In this document: positions 36,830-46,179 of the stretch, piece after piece | Layout: the number at the start of each line of letters is the position of its first letter | Position numbering within the stretch: position 1 is the stretch's first letter | From: Agrobacterium tumefaciens | Lineage (GTDB): Bacteria > Pseudomonadota > Alphaproteobacteria > Rhizobiales > Rhizobiaceae | Reading direction: 5' to 3' | DNA: 64,000 bases | NCBI RefSeq assembly: GCF_000834635.1 | Contig: NZ_JXQV01000005.1 | Span: forward strand, 124,001 to 188,000 | The notes under the pieces: generated by a model | Database searches by the model: none | What the model was told of the DNA's origin: nothing | Seen by the model: only the letters and a program-made list of their open reading frames with translations | Program-made: the position numbers and the translations under genes

Positions 36830-37919
36830 TCGTCAATGGGATTACCTGCTAGACATCCCCTCCTTCCCAGTTGATCACTACGGATCGCTGGCTTACCGAC
36901 TTGCAGCCCTGATGGGCACGAGAAACGATGTTATCCTTGTGCAGGCCGAAGCCGTTGTTGCGCTGGAAGCGGTTGCGACAAGCCTTGCTCGACCAGATCT
37001 TCATGCCCTGAATATCGTCACCAGCCCCTATGGCACGTGGTTTGAAAACTGGCTTCAACGCGGGGGTGCCGATGTGGTCAATCTCTGCGCAAAACCGGCT
37101 CAACCCATCACCGTTGAGGCGGTCCGCGTAGCGCTGGATGCCAATCCAGATATTGCAGCTCTTGCAATCGTTCATGCGGAATCGGCCAGCGGCATTCTCA
37201 ACCCGCTGGAAGACATTGTTGCGCTTACCAGCGCGCGCGGTATTTTCACTATTGTTGATGCGGTGGCATCCATAGGCGGCCATGCCCTCGACGTGGATAG
37301 GCTCGGCATCGATATTGCAGTGATCGGCCCGCAAAAATCCCTCGCCGGGCCTGCTGGAGTATCTGCCGTGTCCATCAGCCAGCGGGCATGGACGGCGCTC
37401 GCACATGACAAGGCACCGAGGAACTCCATCCTCTCCCTTATGGACCAGAAGGAGCAGTGGCTGGACACCGGTCGCCTAGCCTTGCCGGGTACGCCAGCAC
37501 CTCTAGAGTTCTTTGCCCTTGAAGCGGCACTCGATCGAATCGAGACCGAAGGCATCCATCAGGTCATCAGTCGCCACCAACGGGCAAGCGCTGCAACCCG
37601 GTCGGGCCTGCGCGCACTCGGGGCACAACTATGGGCACAGGACATGGCCGCTTCTGCGCTCGTAACCACAGCAGTCCTGCCTGCTGATATCAACCGCACC
37701 GATTTTCTATCACGCCGAACAATAGCCGGTTCAGATCTGAGCTCAGGCGTGGGCCCCGGAACGGACCTGCTAGTACGACTGAACCATACAGGCCAGCGCG
37801 CTTGCGAAGAAGCGGTTCTGGCAAATTTGACCGCATATGCAAAAGCACTTGAGACCGGCGGACACTCCACCAATCTTGAATATGCGTTGCTCGCCGCTGT
37901 GGATGCCTACCGCCTTTGA
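36822..37919 (+). CDS. PLP-dependent aminotransferase class V (serine/alanine-glyoxylate type)
   Basis: The 365-residue product starts at an ATG preceded by AAGGAG; a long upstream extension of the frame is only the shadow of the ATPase gene. Family landmarks are VHAESASGILNPLE (residues 117-130), the PLP-contacting VDAVASIGG with D146, and the Schiff-base lysine K172 in VIGPQKSLAGPAG. These match serine-pyruvate/alanine-glyoxylate aminotransferases. It overlaps the ATPase gene by eight bases and is the last gene of a transporter operon, so it probably acts on the imported compound or on a product released from it. The amino donor and acceptor cannot be named from sequence. Confidence 0.88.
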   Translation: MPDRQWDYLLDIPSFPVDHYGSLAYRLAALMGTRNDVILVQAEAVVALEAVATSLARPDLHALNIVTSPYGTWFENWLQRGGADVVNLCAKPAQPITVEAVRVALDANPDIAALAIVHAESASGILNPLEDIVALTSARGIFTIVDAVASIGGHALDVDRLGIDIAVIGPQKSLAGPAGVSAVSISQRAWTALAHDKAPRNSILSLMDQKEQWLDTGRLALPGTPAPLEFFALEAALDRIETEGIHQVISRHQRASAATRSGLRALGAQLWAQDMAASALVTTAVLPADINRTDFLSRRTIAGSDLSSGVGPGTDLLVRLNHTGQRACEEAVLANLTAYAKALETGGHSTNLEYALLAAVDAYRL

Positions 37920-38100
37920 GCGTTTAAGTGCGGGAATGACGGCTCAGGAATAAAGCATTGGCGATCCGGCAAGCGGCGAAATAGTTTTCTCTGGACGGAG
38001 CCGATGTTCAGGAAAGGAATCCCTGCGGCAATCTTGACGAAAACATGGCAATGCGCAAAACTTAACCTCTCGTTAACAACTGTGACGAAGAGGAACAGAA

Positions 38101-38286
38101 ATGGTTGCTGGCTTCGATATGCTATCCTTTGACCTGTTCGGACTTGGTCGCAAGGCCAGGGAAGAGCGGCTCAACCGAGAGCGTGGGCTTACGCCTGAGC
38201 GAAAATCAGAAAAAGAATCCTCGGAACAAAAAGACCGCGATCAGGAACATGAACTGTTCTTCTGGTCGCTCTATCCGGTGATCTAA
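38101..38286 (+). CDS. Small hypothetical protein, 61 residues
   Basis: A short frame with a good ribosome-binding site (GAGGA, six bases before the ATG) and followed by a strong terminator 26 bases after its stop. The product is highly charged in its middle (REERLNRERGLTPERKSEKE) between hydrophobic or aromatic ends (FDMLSFDLFGLG and FFWSLYPVI). No family was recognised. The combination of start signal, terminator and isolation makes a real small gene plausible. Confidence 0.55.
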   Translation: MVAGFDMLSFDLFGLGRKAREERLNRERGLTPERKSEKESSEQKDRDQEHELFFWSLYPVI

Positions 38287-38312
38287 TATCGGTCCAAACT
38301 GATCTTATTTTT

Positions 38313-38349
38313 CTCGACGCCGCGAGGGGCAATTCTTCGCGGCGTCGAG
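38313..38349 (+). terminator. Strong intrinsic terminator
   Basis: A perfect 13-bp stem (CTCGACGCCGCGA with TCGCGGCGTCGAG) with an 11-base loop is followed by TGTTTT. It lies between the 61-residue gene and the convergent dpp operon. On the minus strand no U tract follows, so it mainly serves the plus strand. Confidence 0.85.
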
Positions 38350-38398
38350 TGTTTTGGAATCGCACGTTCCACCCGGCAGAACCGGGAGCACGCAAACC

Positions 38399-39244
38399 TT
38401 ATCCAGCCTTTGCCAGTTTCTTGGCAGCGACGCGCGCACGAATGGATTCCACGTCGGACTTCGGCGTCGCGGCAAACAGCGAACGTGTGTAGGAGTGTTG
38501 CGGGTTGCTGAACACCTCTTCGCGGGAGCCGTATTCAACAGCCTCACCGAAATACATGACCATGACCTCATCCGCGATGTATTTCACGACAGACAGATCG
38601 TGGGAGATGAAAACATAGGTCAGGCCAAATTCGTCCTGCAAGTCCGATAGAAGGTTGAGCACCTGCGCCTGGACTGAAAGGTCGAGTGCGGAGACAGGTT
38701 CGTCCAGCACCAACAGCTTGGGGTTCAGCATCAACGCGCGCGCAATGGCGATACGCTGGCGCTGTCCGCCCGAAAACATGTGCGGATAACGATTGTAGTG
38801 CTCTGGGCCAAGACCCACACGCACCAGCATATCGTTGGCCTTTTCACGCCGTTCGGCAGCCGAGAGTTTCGTGTTGATCAGCAGAGGCTCGCCCAGCACA
38901 TCGCCGATCTTCTGGCGTGGGTTCAGTGAACCATAGGGGTTCTGAAACACGATCTGCACCTTCTGGCGCATTTCTGGCGTCAGATGGCCCGGACGCGTAT
39001 CAACCTTTTGTCCATCGATCAGCAAATCGCCCGATGTCGGCTCGTCGATGAAGGTCAGCATGCGGGCAAGCGTAGACTTGCCGCAGCCGCTTTCGCCAAC
39101 GATGGCAAGAGTCTTGCCGGTTTCCAGCGCGAAGGAAACACCCTTCACTGCATGAATGATCTTTTCAGGTTTCATGAAGCCGCCGGGAAGGCGATAATCA
39201 CGCTTCATATTGCGGATTTCGAGCATAGTGTTGTTGGTGGTCAT
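38399..39244 (-). CDS. dppF: Dipeptide ABC transporter ATPase DppF
   Basis: The 281-residue ATPase has Walker A GESGCGKST, Q-loop IVFQNPYGSLNPR, signature FSGGQRQRIAIARAL, Walker B LLVLDEPVSALD and H-loop FISHDL. The first residue of the signature is Phe in place of Leu (MFSGGQ), as in E. coli DppF. It is the last gene of the dppABCDF operon and overlaps dppD by four bases. It powers dipeptide uptake at the inner membrane together with DppD. Confidence 0.93.
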   Translation of the reverse strand: MTTNNTMLEIRNMKRDYRLPGGFMKPEKIIHAVKGVSFALETGKTLAIVGESGCGKSTLARMLTFIDEPTSGDLLIDGQKVDTRPGHLTPEMRQKVQIVFQNPYGSLNPRQKIGDVLGEPLLINTKLSAAERREKANDMLVRVGLGPEHYNRYPHMFSGGQRQRIAIARALMLNPKLLVLDEPVSALDLSVQAQVLNLLSDLQDEFGLTYVFISHDLSVVKYIADEVMVMYFGEAVEYGSREEVFSNPQHSYTRSLFAATPKSDVESIRARVAAKKLAKAG

Positions 39245-40107
39245 GCCGTTTCTCCTGCTGTGCTGGAGGCCGGTGTGGGCGTGCCATCGAAGAACTGCGA
39301 CACAGTTGTCAGGCGGTCACCTGTCGCATTTTCAGGAAGGGCTGCCAGAAGTGCTTTGGTGTAATTGCTCTTGGGGTTTTCAAACAGCGAAAGCACGTCG
39401 GCCTCCTCCATCTTTTTACCCTTATACTGCACCACCACGCGGTCGGCGGTTTCGGCCACAACACCCATATCGTGGGTGATCATGATGAGGCCCATGCCAT
39501 TTTCGGTCTGAAGCTTCATCAGCAGATCGAGGATCTGCTTCTGGATCGTGACGTCGAGCGCGGTTGTCGGCTCGTCGGCGATGAGAAGTTTCGGATTGCA
39601 GGCAATCGCGATAGCAATCATCACGCGCTGGCACTGGCCACCGGACATCTGGTGCGGATAGTGCTTGAGACGCTCTTCCGGGTCCGGCAGGCCAACGAGC
39701 TTGAACAATTCAATAGCACGTGCGTGACGCGTCTTCTTGTCCATGCCCATATGGATGCGCAGAACTTCCTCAAGCTGGAAGCCAACCGTAAAGCACGGGT
39801 TGAGGCTGGCAACTGGCTCCTGGAAGATCATGGCAATATCCTTGCCAATCAACTTGCGACGCTCAGACGCACCGATGTTCTGGATATCCTTGCCTTCAAA
39901 CAACATCCGGTCAGCGGTGATCTTCGCGGTCCAGGGCAAGAGGCCCATGACCGCGAGCATCGAGACCGATTTGCCTGAACCGGATTCTCCCACGATGGCA
40001 AGAACCTCGCCCTTTTCGACGGAGACGGAAATGCCGTCGACTGCACGAAACCAGCCACTGGCGGTTTCGAACTCGACGGTGAGATTATCGACTTGCAGAA
40101 GTGCCAT
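39241..40107 (-). CDS. dppD: Dipeptide ABC transporter ATPase DppD
   Basis: The 288-residue ATPase carries Walker [10 protein letters not shown] (Val in place of the final Thr, known for OppD/DppD members), Q-loop [12 protein letters not shown], signature [15 protein letters not shown], Walker [13 protein letters not shown] and H-loop ITHDM. The start is one base past the dppC stop and its own stop overlaps dppF. Order, length and neighbours match dppD of a complete operon. Confidence 0.93.
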   Translation of the reverse strand: MALLQVDNLTVEFETASGWFRAVDGISVSVEKGEVLAIVGESGSGKSVSMLAVMGLLPWTAKITADRMLFEGKDIQNIGASERRKLIGKDIAMIFQEPVASLNPCFTVGFQLEEVLRIHMGMDKKTRHARAIELFKLVGLPDPEERLKHYPHQMSGGQCQRVMIAIAIACNPKLLIADEPTTALDVTIQKQILDLLMKLQTENGMGLIMITHDMGVVAETADRVVVQYKGKKMEEADVLSLFENPKSNYTKALLAALPENATGDRLTTVSQFFDGTPTPASSTAGETA

Positions 40108-40108
40108 A

Positions 40109-41017
40109 TCAGGACCTCTTCAGTTTCGGGTCAAGCGCATCACGCAGACCATCGCCCACCAGATTGATGGCAAGAACGGTGATCAGGATCGCAAGACCAG
40201 GGAAGGTGACGACCCACCAGGCGCGTAGAATGAACTCGCGCGCTTCGGCAAGCATGGTGCCCCATTCAGGGGCCGGCGGCTGTGCTCCCATGCCAAGGAA
40301 GCCAAGAGCGGCTGCATCGAGAATGGCATTGGAGAAGGACAGCGTTGCTTGAACGATGAGCGGACCCATGCAGTTCGGCAAAATGGTCTTGAACATCAAA
40401 CGCAACGGACCGGCACCGGCCAGACGTGCGGCGGTCACATAGTCGCGTTCCTTTTCCGTCATCACGGCGGCACGCGTCAGTCGCACGAAGTGCGGCTGGA
40501 GAACGAGCGCAATCGCAATCATGCCGTTGGTGAGGCCCGGGCCGAGAATGGCGACGAGAACCAGTGCCAGTAGCAGGGACGGAAATGCCAGGATGATATC
40601 CATCAACCGCATGATGACCGTATCCAGCCAGCCGCGATAATAACCGGCGATGACGCCGATGATGATGCCTGTCGACAGAGACAGGGTGGTGACGAAAACA
40701 CCGATAAACAGCGAATACTGCGCGCCGTGGATGAGGCGAGACAGAATATCGCGGCCCAGCGGATCTGTGCCCAGAGGATAGTTCCAGTTGCCGCCTTCAA
40801 GCCAGGCCGGCGGAAGCAGAATGACTTCGCGGTATTGCTGGAAGGGCGAATGCGGTGCAATCAACGAAGCGAAGATGGCGACGAAGACGATGATTGCGAA
40901 AACATAGAGGCCGATAACGGCACCACGGTTTTCGGAGAAATAGTGCCAGAATTCGGAAAGCATCTGACGGCGCATTGCCGCGCTGCTCACCGGCTGGCTT
41001 TGAGTGGTTTCAGCCAT
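40109..41017 (-). CDS. dppC: Dipeptide ABC transporter permease DppC
   Basis: The 302-residue permease has the signature GTDPLGRDILSRLIHGAQYS, the coupling loop DYVTAARLAGAGPLRLMFK and six membrane segments. The frame opens at a TTG at 41029, but the ATG four codons later is the more likely start. It is 16 bases from dppB and one base from dppD, so the operon is tightly packed. It forms the channel with DppB. Confidence 0.93.
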   Translation of the reverse strand: MAETTQSQPVSSAAMRRQMLSEFWHYFSENRGAVIGLYVFAIIVFVAIFASLIAPHSPFQQYREVILLPPAWLEGGNWNYPLGTDPLGRDILSRLIHGAQYSLFIGVFVTTLSLSTGIIIGVIAGYYRGWLDTVIMRLMDIILAFPSLLLALVLVAILGPGLTNGMIAIALVLQPHFVRLTRAAVMTEKERDYVTAARLAGAGPLRLMFKTILPNCMGPLIVQATLSFSNAILDAAALGFLGMGAQPPAPEWGTMLAEAREFILRAWWVVTFPGLAILITVLAINLVGDGLRDALDPKLKRS

Positions 41018-41033
41018 GGGAATACTCAACCTT

Positions 41034-42038
41034 TTAGTGGCGGATGCGCGGATTGATCAGACCATACAACACGTCGACAATCAGATTGACGAACATGATG
41101 ATACCGGCGATGAGCAGCAATCCACCCTGAATGACGGGGTAGTCGCGGCGGAAGACACTGTCGACCATCCACTTCCCAATTCCCGGCCACGAAAAAATGG
41201 TCTCGGTCAGGATCGCGCCTGCGAGCATGACACCGATCTGCAGACCAATCGTGGTGATGACGGGTATCAGCGCATTGCGAAGCGCGTGAAGACCGACCAC
41301 ACGAAACGGCGACAAGCCCTTGGCGCGCGCGGTGCGAATATAATCATCCGACAATACTTCTAGCATGGCAGAGCGGGTCTGACGCGCGATGACGGCAAGC
41401 GGTATCGTTGCCAGCACGATCGATGGCAAGATCAAATGGCTGACAGCCGAGGAGAACGCGCCTTTCTGGCCCGACAGAAGCGAGTCGATCAACATGAAGC
41501 CGGTCACGGGCGGGAAATAGAACATTAGCGAGATGCGTCCCGATACCGGCGTCCATTGCAGAATGCCAGCAAACAGGATGATCAGCAGCGGCCCCCACCA
41601 GAAGATCGGCATGGAGTACCCAACAAGCGAAACGCCCATCATCGTCTGATCGAAGAACGAGCCGCGCTTGATGGCCGCGATAACACCGGCGGGAACGCCG
41701 ATGACGATGGCCAAAATGATAGCACAGAGCGACAATTCGACGGTCGCTGGAAACAGCGCGAAGAACTGGTCGATAATGGGTGACTTGGAAACGATGGATG
41801 TTCCGAAATCACCTGAAAGGATGCCCTTCAGGTAATCCAAATACTGGATGACCATGGGGCGGTCCATGCCAAGAGCGGCGCTGATCTGCGCGTGTCGTTC
41901 TGGAGACATGACGCGTTCACCCGACAGCAAGGCGACAGGGTCGCCCGGCAAGAGCCGGATAAACATGAATGCGATGATAGAAACCCCGATGAATGTCGGG
42001 ATAAGCACGGCTATGCGCCGCACGAGAAAGCCAATCAT
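41034..42038 (-). CDS. dppB: Dipeptide ABC transporter permease DppB
   Basis: The 334-residue permease starts with the DppB-type segment FLVRRIAVLIPTFIGVSIIA and the loop FIRLLPGDPVALLSGERV, then has five more membrane segments and the coupling loop DYIRTARAKGLSPFRVVG. It is separated from dppA by 148 bases that hold a hairpin, which would favour higher expression of the binding protein. Confidence 0.94.
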   Translation of the reverse strand: MIGFLVRRIAVLIPTFIGVSIIAFMFIRLLPGDPVALLSGERVMSPERHAQISAALGMDRPMVIQYLDYLKGILSGDFGTSIVSKSPIIDQFFALFPATVELSLCAIILAIVIGVPAGVIAAIKRGSFFDQTMMGVSLVGYSMPIFWWGPLLIILFAGILQWTPVSGRISLMFYFPPVTGFMLIDSLLSGQKGAFSSAVSHLILPSIVLATIPLAVIARQTRSAMLEVLSDDYIRTARAKGLSPFRVVGLHALRNALIPVITTIGLQIGVMLAGAILTETIFSWPGIGKWMVDSVFRRDYPVIQGGLLLIAGIIMFVNLIVDVLYGLINPRIRH

Positions 42039-42136
42039 GAAAAACCTTCGATCTGTTCCGCCTGGAACCTATGCGCTGGTAGTAGCGACCTTTTCGGTCT
42101 GCTTCTTTGTTGTTTAGAGATACTTCAGAACGCAAG

Positions 42137-42167
42137 TGCCGCGCGCCTTGAGACAAGACACGCGGCA
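42137..42167 (-). repeat. Hairpin in the dppA-dppB gap
   Basis: TGCCGCG and CGCGGCA form the outer 7-bp stem and CTTG/CAAG the inner stem around a 3-base loop. On the minus strand no T run follows. Such hairpins after binding-protein genes usually protect the upstream mRNA and partly block transcription into the permease genes. Confidence 0.65.
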
Positions 42168-42186
42168 TTTTCAGATGCGTTGAATA

Positions 42187-43785
42187 TTACTCGGCGATAT
42201 CAACGTTTTCGAATGTGAAGTCACCCAATGGGCTCTGCACGAAACCAGTGACTTCCTTGCGCATTGGAACAACAGACAGGGAGTGGTCGATGGTGGCCCA
42301 AGGTGCCTGCTTCTTGAAGACAACCTGTGCTTCTTCGTAAAGCTTGGTACGCTCGGCCTGGTCGGTCGTGACCTTTGCCTTCTTCACAAGAGCGTCGAAC
42401 TCCTTGTCGCACCACTGCGCACGGTTGTTGCCACCAACGGCATCGCAACCCAGCAGAGTGTCTAGGAAGTTGTCTGGATCACCATTGTCACCGGTCCAGC
42501 CGAGGAACACGGCACCGTCACGGTCCTTAGCCTTGGAACGATCGAGATATTCGGCCCATTCGTAGGAAACGATCTCAACCTTCACGCCGATCTTGGCGAA
42601 ATCATCCTGGATGACTTCAGCAGCGCGGCGAGCGTTGAGCATGTATGGGCGCGAAACCGGCATTGCCCAGACCTTCATCGAAAGGTCCTTAACGCCTGCG
42701 TCTGTCAGCATCTTCTTGGCTGCTTCCAGATCGTAAGTGTCGTCTTGAACCTTGTCGTTGTAGGACCACATTGTTGGTGGCAGCGGGTTCTTGGCAGGTG
42801 TTGCCATGCCCTGGAATACGGCGTCAACAATAGCCTTCTTGTTGATGGCCTTGTTCAGCGCAATGCGCACTTCCGGCTTATCGAAAGGAGCCTGCGTCGT
42901 GTTGTAAGCGAGGTAGGCAACGTTGAGGCCTTCCTGCTCCAGGATCGTCAGGCTCTTGTCAGCCTTCATGGACTGAACGTCAGCAGCGTTCGGGTAAGGC
43001 ATCAGGTGGCATTCGCCAGCCTTGAGCTTCTGGTAGCGAACGGCAGCATCGGTCGTGATCGCGAAAACGAGATCGTCAACCTTTGGCGCGCCGCCCCAAT
43101 AGTCCTTGTTGGCCTTGAAGCGGATGACGGCATCCTGCTGGTAGGCAACGAAGGCGAAAGGACCGGTGCCAACTGGCATCTGGTTCAACTGAGCCTGCTT
43201 GCCATCAGCGGCCAGCTTGTCCGTGTATTCCTTCGAGATGATCGAAGCGAATGGCATGGCCAGGTTGGCGAGGAATGGCGCTTCAGGACGGTTCAGCGTG
43301 AACTTGACCGTCATGTCGTCAACTTTTTCGACAGACTTGATCAGCTTGGGGAAGCCCATGCCTTCAGCATATTCCCAGGACGTGCCTGGTACATACTGGT
43401 GCCAAGGGTTGTCGGTCTTGATCTGGCGATCAATCGACAGGATGACGTCGTCTGCGTTGAGATCACGCGTTGGCGTGAAGAATTCTGTGGTCTGGAACTT
43501 AACGCCCTTGCGGAGCTTGAACGTGTAGACAGTGCCGTTCTCAGACACTTCCCAGCTCTCGGCAAGACCGGCAACAGGCTTGGTTGTGCCTGGTTCAAAT
43601 TCCAGCAGGCGGCTGTAAACTGTGTGGGCCGAGGCATCAAATGTCGTGCCTGCGGTGTAAAGGCCCGGATCGAAACCTTCTGGCGAACCTTCCGAGCAAT
43701 ATACGAATGTCTTCGCGCTTGCGGCAGGCGCAAAGCATGTCGCCGAAAGCAAGGCTGCAGCGATTAGGCCAAGTTTATATCTCAT
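42187..43785 (-). CDS. dppA: Dipeptide-binding periplasmic protein DppA
   Basis: The 532-residue protein has a Sec signal peptide (LGLIAAALLSATCFAPAASA-KT) and the typical mature start KTFVYCSEGSPEGFDPGLYT, which together with NAADV and WTGDNGDPDNFL is characteristic of DppA rather than OppA. It captures dipeptides (and possibly haem or 5-aminolevulinate in related systems) in the periplasm for DppBCDF. The ATG at 43785 with GGGAG upstream is preferred to a TTG one codon earlier. It heads the operon with a 286-base upstream region. Confidence 0.96.
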   Translation of the reverse strand: MRYKLGLIAAALLSATCFAPAASAKTFVYCSEGSPEGFDPGLYTAGTTFDASAHTVYSRLLEFEPGTTKPVAGLAESWEVSENGTVYTFKLRKGVKFQTTEFFTPTRDLNADDVILSIDRQIKTDNPWHQYVPGTSWEYAEGMGFPKLIKSVEKVDDMTVKFTLNRPEAPFLANLAMPFASIISKEYTDKLAADGKQAQLNQMPVGTGPFAFVAYQQDAVIRFKANKDYWGGAPKVDDLVFAITTDAAVRYQKLKAGECHLMPYPNAADVQSMKADKSLTILEQEGLNVAYLAYNTTQAPFDKPEVRIALNKAINKKAIVDAVFQGMATPAKNPLPPTMWSYNDKVQDDTYDLEAAKKMLTDAGVKDLSMKVWAMPVSRPYMLNARRAAEVIQDDFAKIGVKVEIVSYEWAEYLDRSKAKDRDGAVFLGWTGDNGDPDNFLDTLLGCDAVGGNNRAQWCDKEFDALVKKAKVTTDQAERTKLYEEAQVVFKKQAPWATIDHSLSVVPMRKEVTGFVQSPLGDFTFENVDIAE

Positions 43786-44071
43786 CAATGAGCTCCCAAT
43801 TTTTGTATTCGGCTCGCTTATTCTGCGACTACCGATGCGTCGTGGTTATAAGAAACTTTGCACATACTCAAGCGGGCACGCGGAGCCTTCACAGTAGTTT
43901 TTGTTCAAAAGTTTAACTTCGCGTGATTTTGATACTAATTTAGGCAAAAGAATTAGAATTCTGTCCTTCCCATGGAAGAATTCTACATCCTGGTTTTTTG
44001 TAAGAGACTGCTGCGGGAAGAGCAATCCAGACCAGCGCCACAGAGCGAAAAAACTGGACGCTTCACACAGA
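43786..44071. promoter_or_regulatory. Upstream region of dppA
   Basis: This stretch of 286 bases lies between the dehydratase terminator and dppA. It should hold the dpp promoter and is AT-rich around 43900-44000. No palindrome or known operator stood out. Confidence 0.45.
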
Positions 44072-44098
44072 ATCACCGGCTGAACCTCAGCCGGTGAT
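44072..44098 (-). terminator. Hairpin after the dehydratase gene
   Basis: A perfect 12-bp stem, ATCACCGGCTGA with TCAGCCGGTGAT and a 3-base loop, starts 19 bases past the dehydratase stop. The minus-strand follow-up is TTCTGTGTG, so the U tract is poor but the stem is very stable. Confidence 0.75.
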
Positions 44099-44117
44099 AA
44101 GTATTTTCACGTGTCGT

Positions 44118-45938
44118 TTAGTGGTTGTCGCGTGGCACGCCCTTTGTCTGGGCAATACGCTGGTACTTGATGGCAGGTTCGAGAACCGCGCCCGATTCCA
44201 TCTGACCAACGATACCGCGCTGGATTTCCTGCCATGGAGTCTGGTGGTCTGGATACTTGTATCCTCCAGCCGCAGCCAGTGCCTCGTAACGCGCAGCCAG
44301 TTCCTCAGCAGAGATCACGATATCGGCCTTGCCCTTGCCCACGTCGATACGGACCTTGTCGCCCGTCTGGAGAATGGCAAGACCGCCACCTGCAGCAGCT
44401 TCTGGCGACGCATTCAGAATGGACGGGCTGCCCGATGTGCCGGACTGACGGCCATCGCCGATGCAAGGCAGCGAAGTGATGCCCTGCTTCAGCAGGTAAT
44501 CAGGCGCGCGCATGTTAACGACTTCTGCCGCACCCGGATAACCGATTGGGCCGGCACCACGCATGAACAGAACCGTGTTGGCATCAATGCCCAACGACGG
44601 GTCGTCGATGCGGTGGTGGTAATCTTCCGGACCGTCGAACACCACAGCCTTGCCTTCGAAAGCTTCAGGATCGTTGGGGTTGGAGAGATAACGTTCACGG
44701 AATTCAGGCGAGATAACGCTGGTCTTCATGATGGCGGAAGAGAACAGGTTTCCACGCAGAACGCGGAAGCCAGCACGTTCCTTCAGCGGCTGATCGAACG
44801 GACGAATGACCTTTTCGTCTTCGATGATCGCGCCACGGCAGTTTTCGCCGATGGTCTTGCCATTGACCGTCATTGCGTCTTCCTTGATCAGGCCCTGGCC
44901 CATCAACTGGTTGACGACAGCTGGAACGCCGCCCGCGTGATAATAGTCTTCACCGAGATATTCACCGGCAGGCTGAAGGTTGACCAGCAACGGAACCTCT
45001 TCGCCATATTTCTGCCAGTCATCCACCGTCAGCTCGACGTCAAGGTGACGCGCCAGACCGTTCAGATGGATTGGCGCATTGGTGGAGCCACCGATGGCCG
45101 AGTTGACACGGATGGCGTTGATGAACGCATCCTTCGTCATGATGTCGGAAGGCTTCAGGTCTTCTCTGACCATTTCAACGATACGCAGGCCCGTGAGGTA
45201 GGAAATTTCCTGACGGTCGCGGTACGGAGCCGGAATGGCGGCAGAACCTGGCAACTGCATGCCGAGTGCTTCAGCCAGCGAATTCATGGTCGTGGCCGTA
45301 CCCATGGTGTTGCAATAGCCTGTGGATGGCGCGGAGGATGCAACGAGCTTGACGAAACCGGCATAGTCGATCTCGCCCTTTGCCAGCAGTTCACGTGCCT
45401 TCCAGACGATGGTGCCGGAACCTGTACGCTCACCACGGAACCAGCCATTGAGCATGGGGCCGACAGACAGCGCGATAGCTGGAATGTTGACGGTAGCCGC
45501 CGCCATGAGACAGGCAGGTGTGGTCTTGTCACAGCCGATTGTCAGCACAACGCCGTCCAGCGGATAGCCGTAAAGCACTTCTACGAGGCCGAGATAGGCG
45601 AGGTTACGGTCGAGACCCGCCGTCGGACGCTTGCCGGTTTCCTGGATAGGATGAACCGGGAATTCGATGGCGATACCACCAGCTTCGCGGATACCTTCGC
45701 GCAGACGGTGAGCCAGCTCCAGATGGTGGCGGTTGCACGGAGACAGGTCCGAACCCGTTTGCGCGATGCCGATGATGGGGCGATCCGACTGTAATTCGGC
45801 CTGGCTGAGACCGAAGTTCATGTAACGCTCCAGATAAAGCGCTGTCATGTCAGCATTGTCGGGATTGTCGAACCATGCGCGAGAACGCAGCTTACCGCCC
45901 TTAGCCTGCGTTGCGGGTGGGTTGGTCAAGTCTTTCAT
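44118..45938 (-). CDS. IlvD/Edd-family sugar-acid dehydratase (pentonate/hexonate type)
   Basis: From the ATG at 45938 (GGAG upstream) the enzyme has 606 residues. The iron-sulfur cysteines of the family are in [10 protein letters not shown] and [11 protein letters not shown], and the third in a [17 protein letters not shown] segment; the C-terminal part has [27 protein letters not shown]. Length and motifs fit the arabinonate/xylonate/galactonate dehydratases of rhizobia better than amino-acid biosynthetic IlvD or gluconate-6-P dehydratase. It removes water from an aldonate to give a 2-keto-3-deoxy acid. It is divergent from a sugar ABC operon, so it likely degrades the oxidised form of the imported sugar. 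The exact substrate is not certain. Confidence 0.87.
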   Translation of the reverse strand: MKDLTNPPATQAKGGKLRSRAWFDNPDNADMTALYLERYMNFGLSQAELQSDRPIIGIAQTGSDLSPCNRHHLELAHRLREGIREAGGIAIEFPVHPIQETGKRPTAGLDRNLAYLGLVEVLYGYPLDGVVLTIGCDKTTPACLMAAATVNIPAIALSVGPMLNGWFRGERTGSGTIVWKARELLAKGEIDYAGFVKLVASSAPSTGYCNTMGTATTMNSLAEALGMQLPGSAAIPAPYRDRQEISYLTGLRIVEMVREDLKPSDIMTKDAFINAIRVNSAIGGSTNAPIHLNGLARHLDVELTVDDWQKYGEEVPLLVNLQPAGEYLGEDYYHAGGVPAVVNQLMGQGLIKEDAMTVNGKTIGENCRGAIIEDEKVIRPFDQPLKERAGFRVLRGNLFSSAIMKTSVISPEFRERYLSNPNDPEAFEGKAVVFDGPEDYHHRIDDPSLGIDANTVLFMRGAGPIGYPGAAEVVNMRAPDYLLKQGITSLPCIGDGRQSGTSGSPSILNASPEAAAGGGLAILQTGDKVRIDVGKGKADIVISAEELAARYEALAAAGGYKYPDHQTPWQEIQRGIVGQMESGAVLEPAIKYQRIAQTKGVPRDNH

Positions 45939-46065
45939 AGCTTTGGTCTCCAGCAGAAATGGCAAATGGGTACGACACAGGATGCGACGACCTTATGATG
46001 AGGAAAAGAGAGAAATACGGCCATAAGACGCGCAAAGCAGGTGCGGCTTTGAAAAGCCCCTGTTT

Positions 46066-46075
46066 AGGTCGACCT
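46066..46075. promoter_or_regulatory. Palindrome AGGTCGACCT
   Basis: A perfect 10-base palindrome flanked by TTT and TTT-like sequence, 128 bases upstream of the dehydratase start. It may be a regulator site or a chance SalI-containing palindrome. Confidence 0.35.
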
Positions 46076-46090
46076 TTTGAAGACAGTCGA

Positions 46091-46102
46091 TGACGATCGT
46101 CA
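46091..46102. promoter_or_regulatory. Palindrome TGACGATCGTCA
   Basis: A perfect 12-base palindrome made of TGACG/CGTCA half-sites around AT. The same half-sites recur 60 bases away at 46152-46168, which suggests a protein that binds both. Confidence 0.55.
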
Positions 46103-46150
46103 CGAAATTTCCGCCCTGAATTCTTCTTTTGTCTGCTCTCATCTGCGACA

Positions 46151-46179
46151 ATTGACGTAAGCCGTCAATCGTCACGATT
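46151..46179. promoter_or_regulatory. Overlapping inverted repeats ATTGACG-N5-CGTCAAT and AATCGT-C-ACGATT
   Basis: ATTGACG (46151-46157) and CGTCAAT (46163-46169) form a perfect 7-bp inverted repeat with a 5-base spacer. It overlaps a second inverted repeat, AATCGT and ACGATT around C46173. The location between divergent sugar genes fits an operator for the GntR protein encoded at the end of the operon, by inference only. Confidence 0.6.

Noticed and set aside
42745-43767. A 340-codon plus-strand frame
   Set aside because: It is antisense to dppA. Its composition reflects the reverse complement of a conserved gene.
44094-45794. A 566-codon open frame on the plus strand
   Set aside because: It is fully antisense to the dehydratase gene, whose iron-sulfur motifs and length are clear. 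The product is low in family-like features and the frame is a codon-bias shadow.
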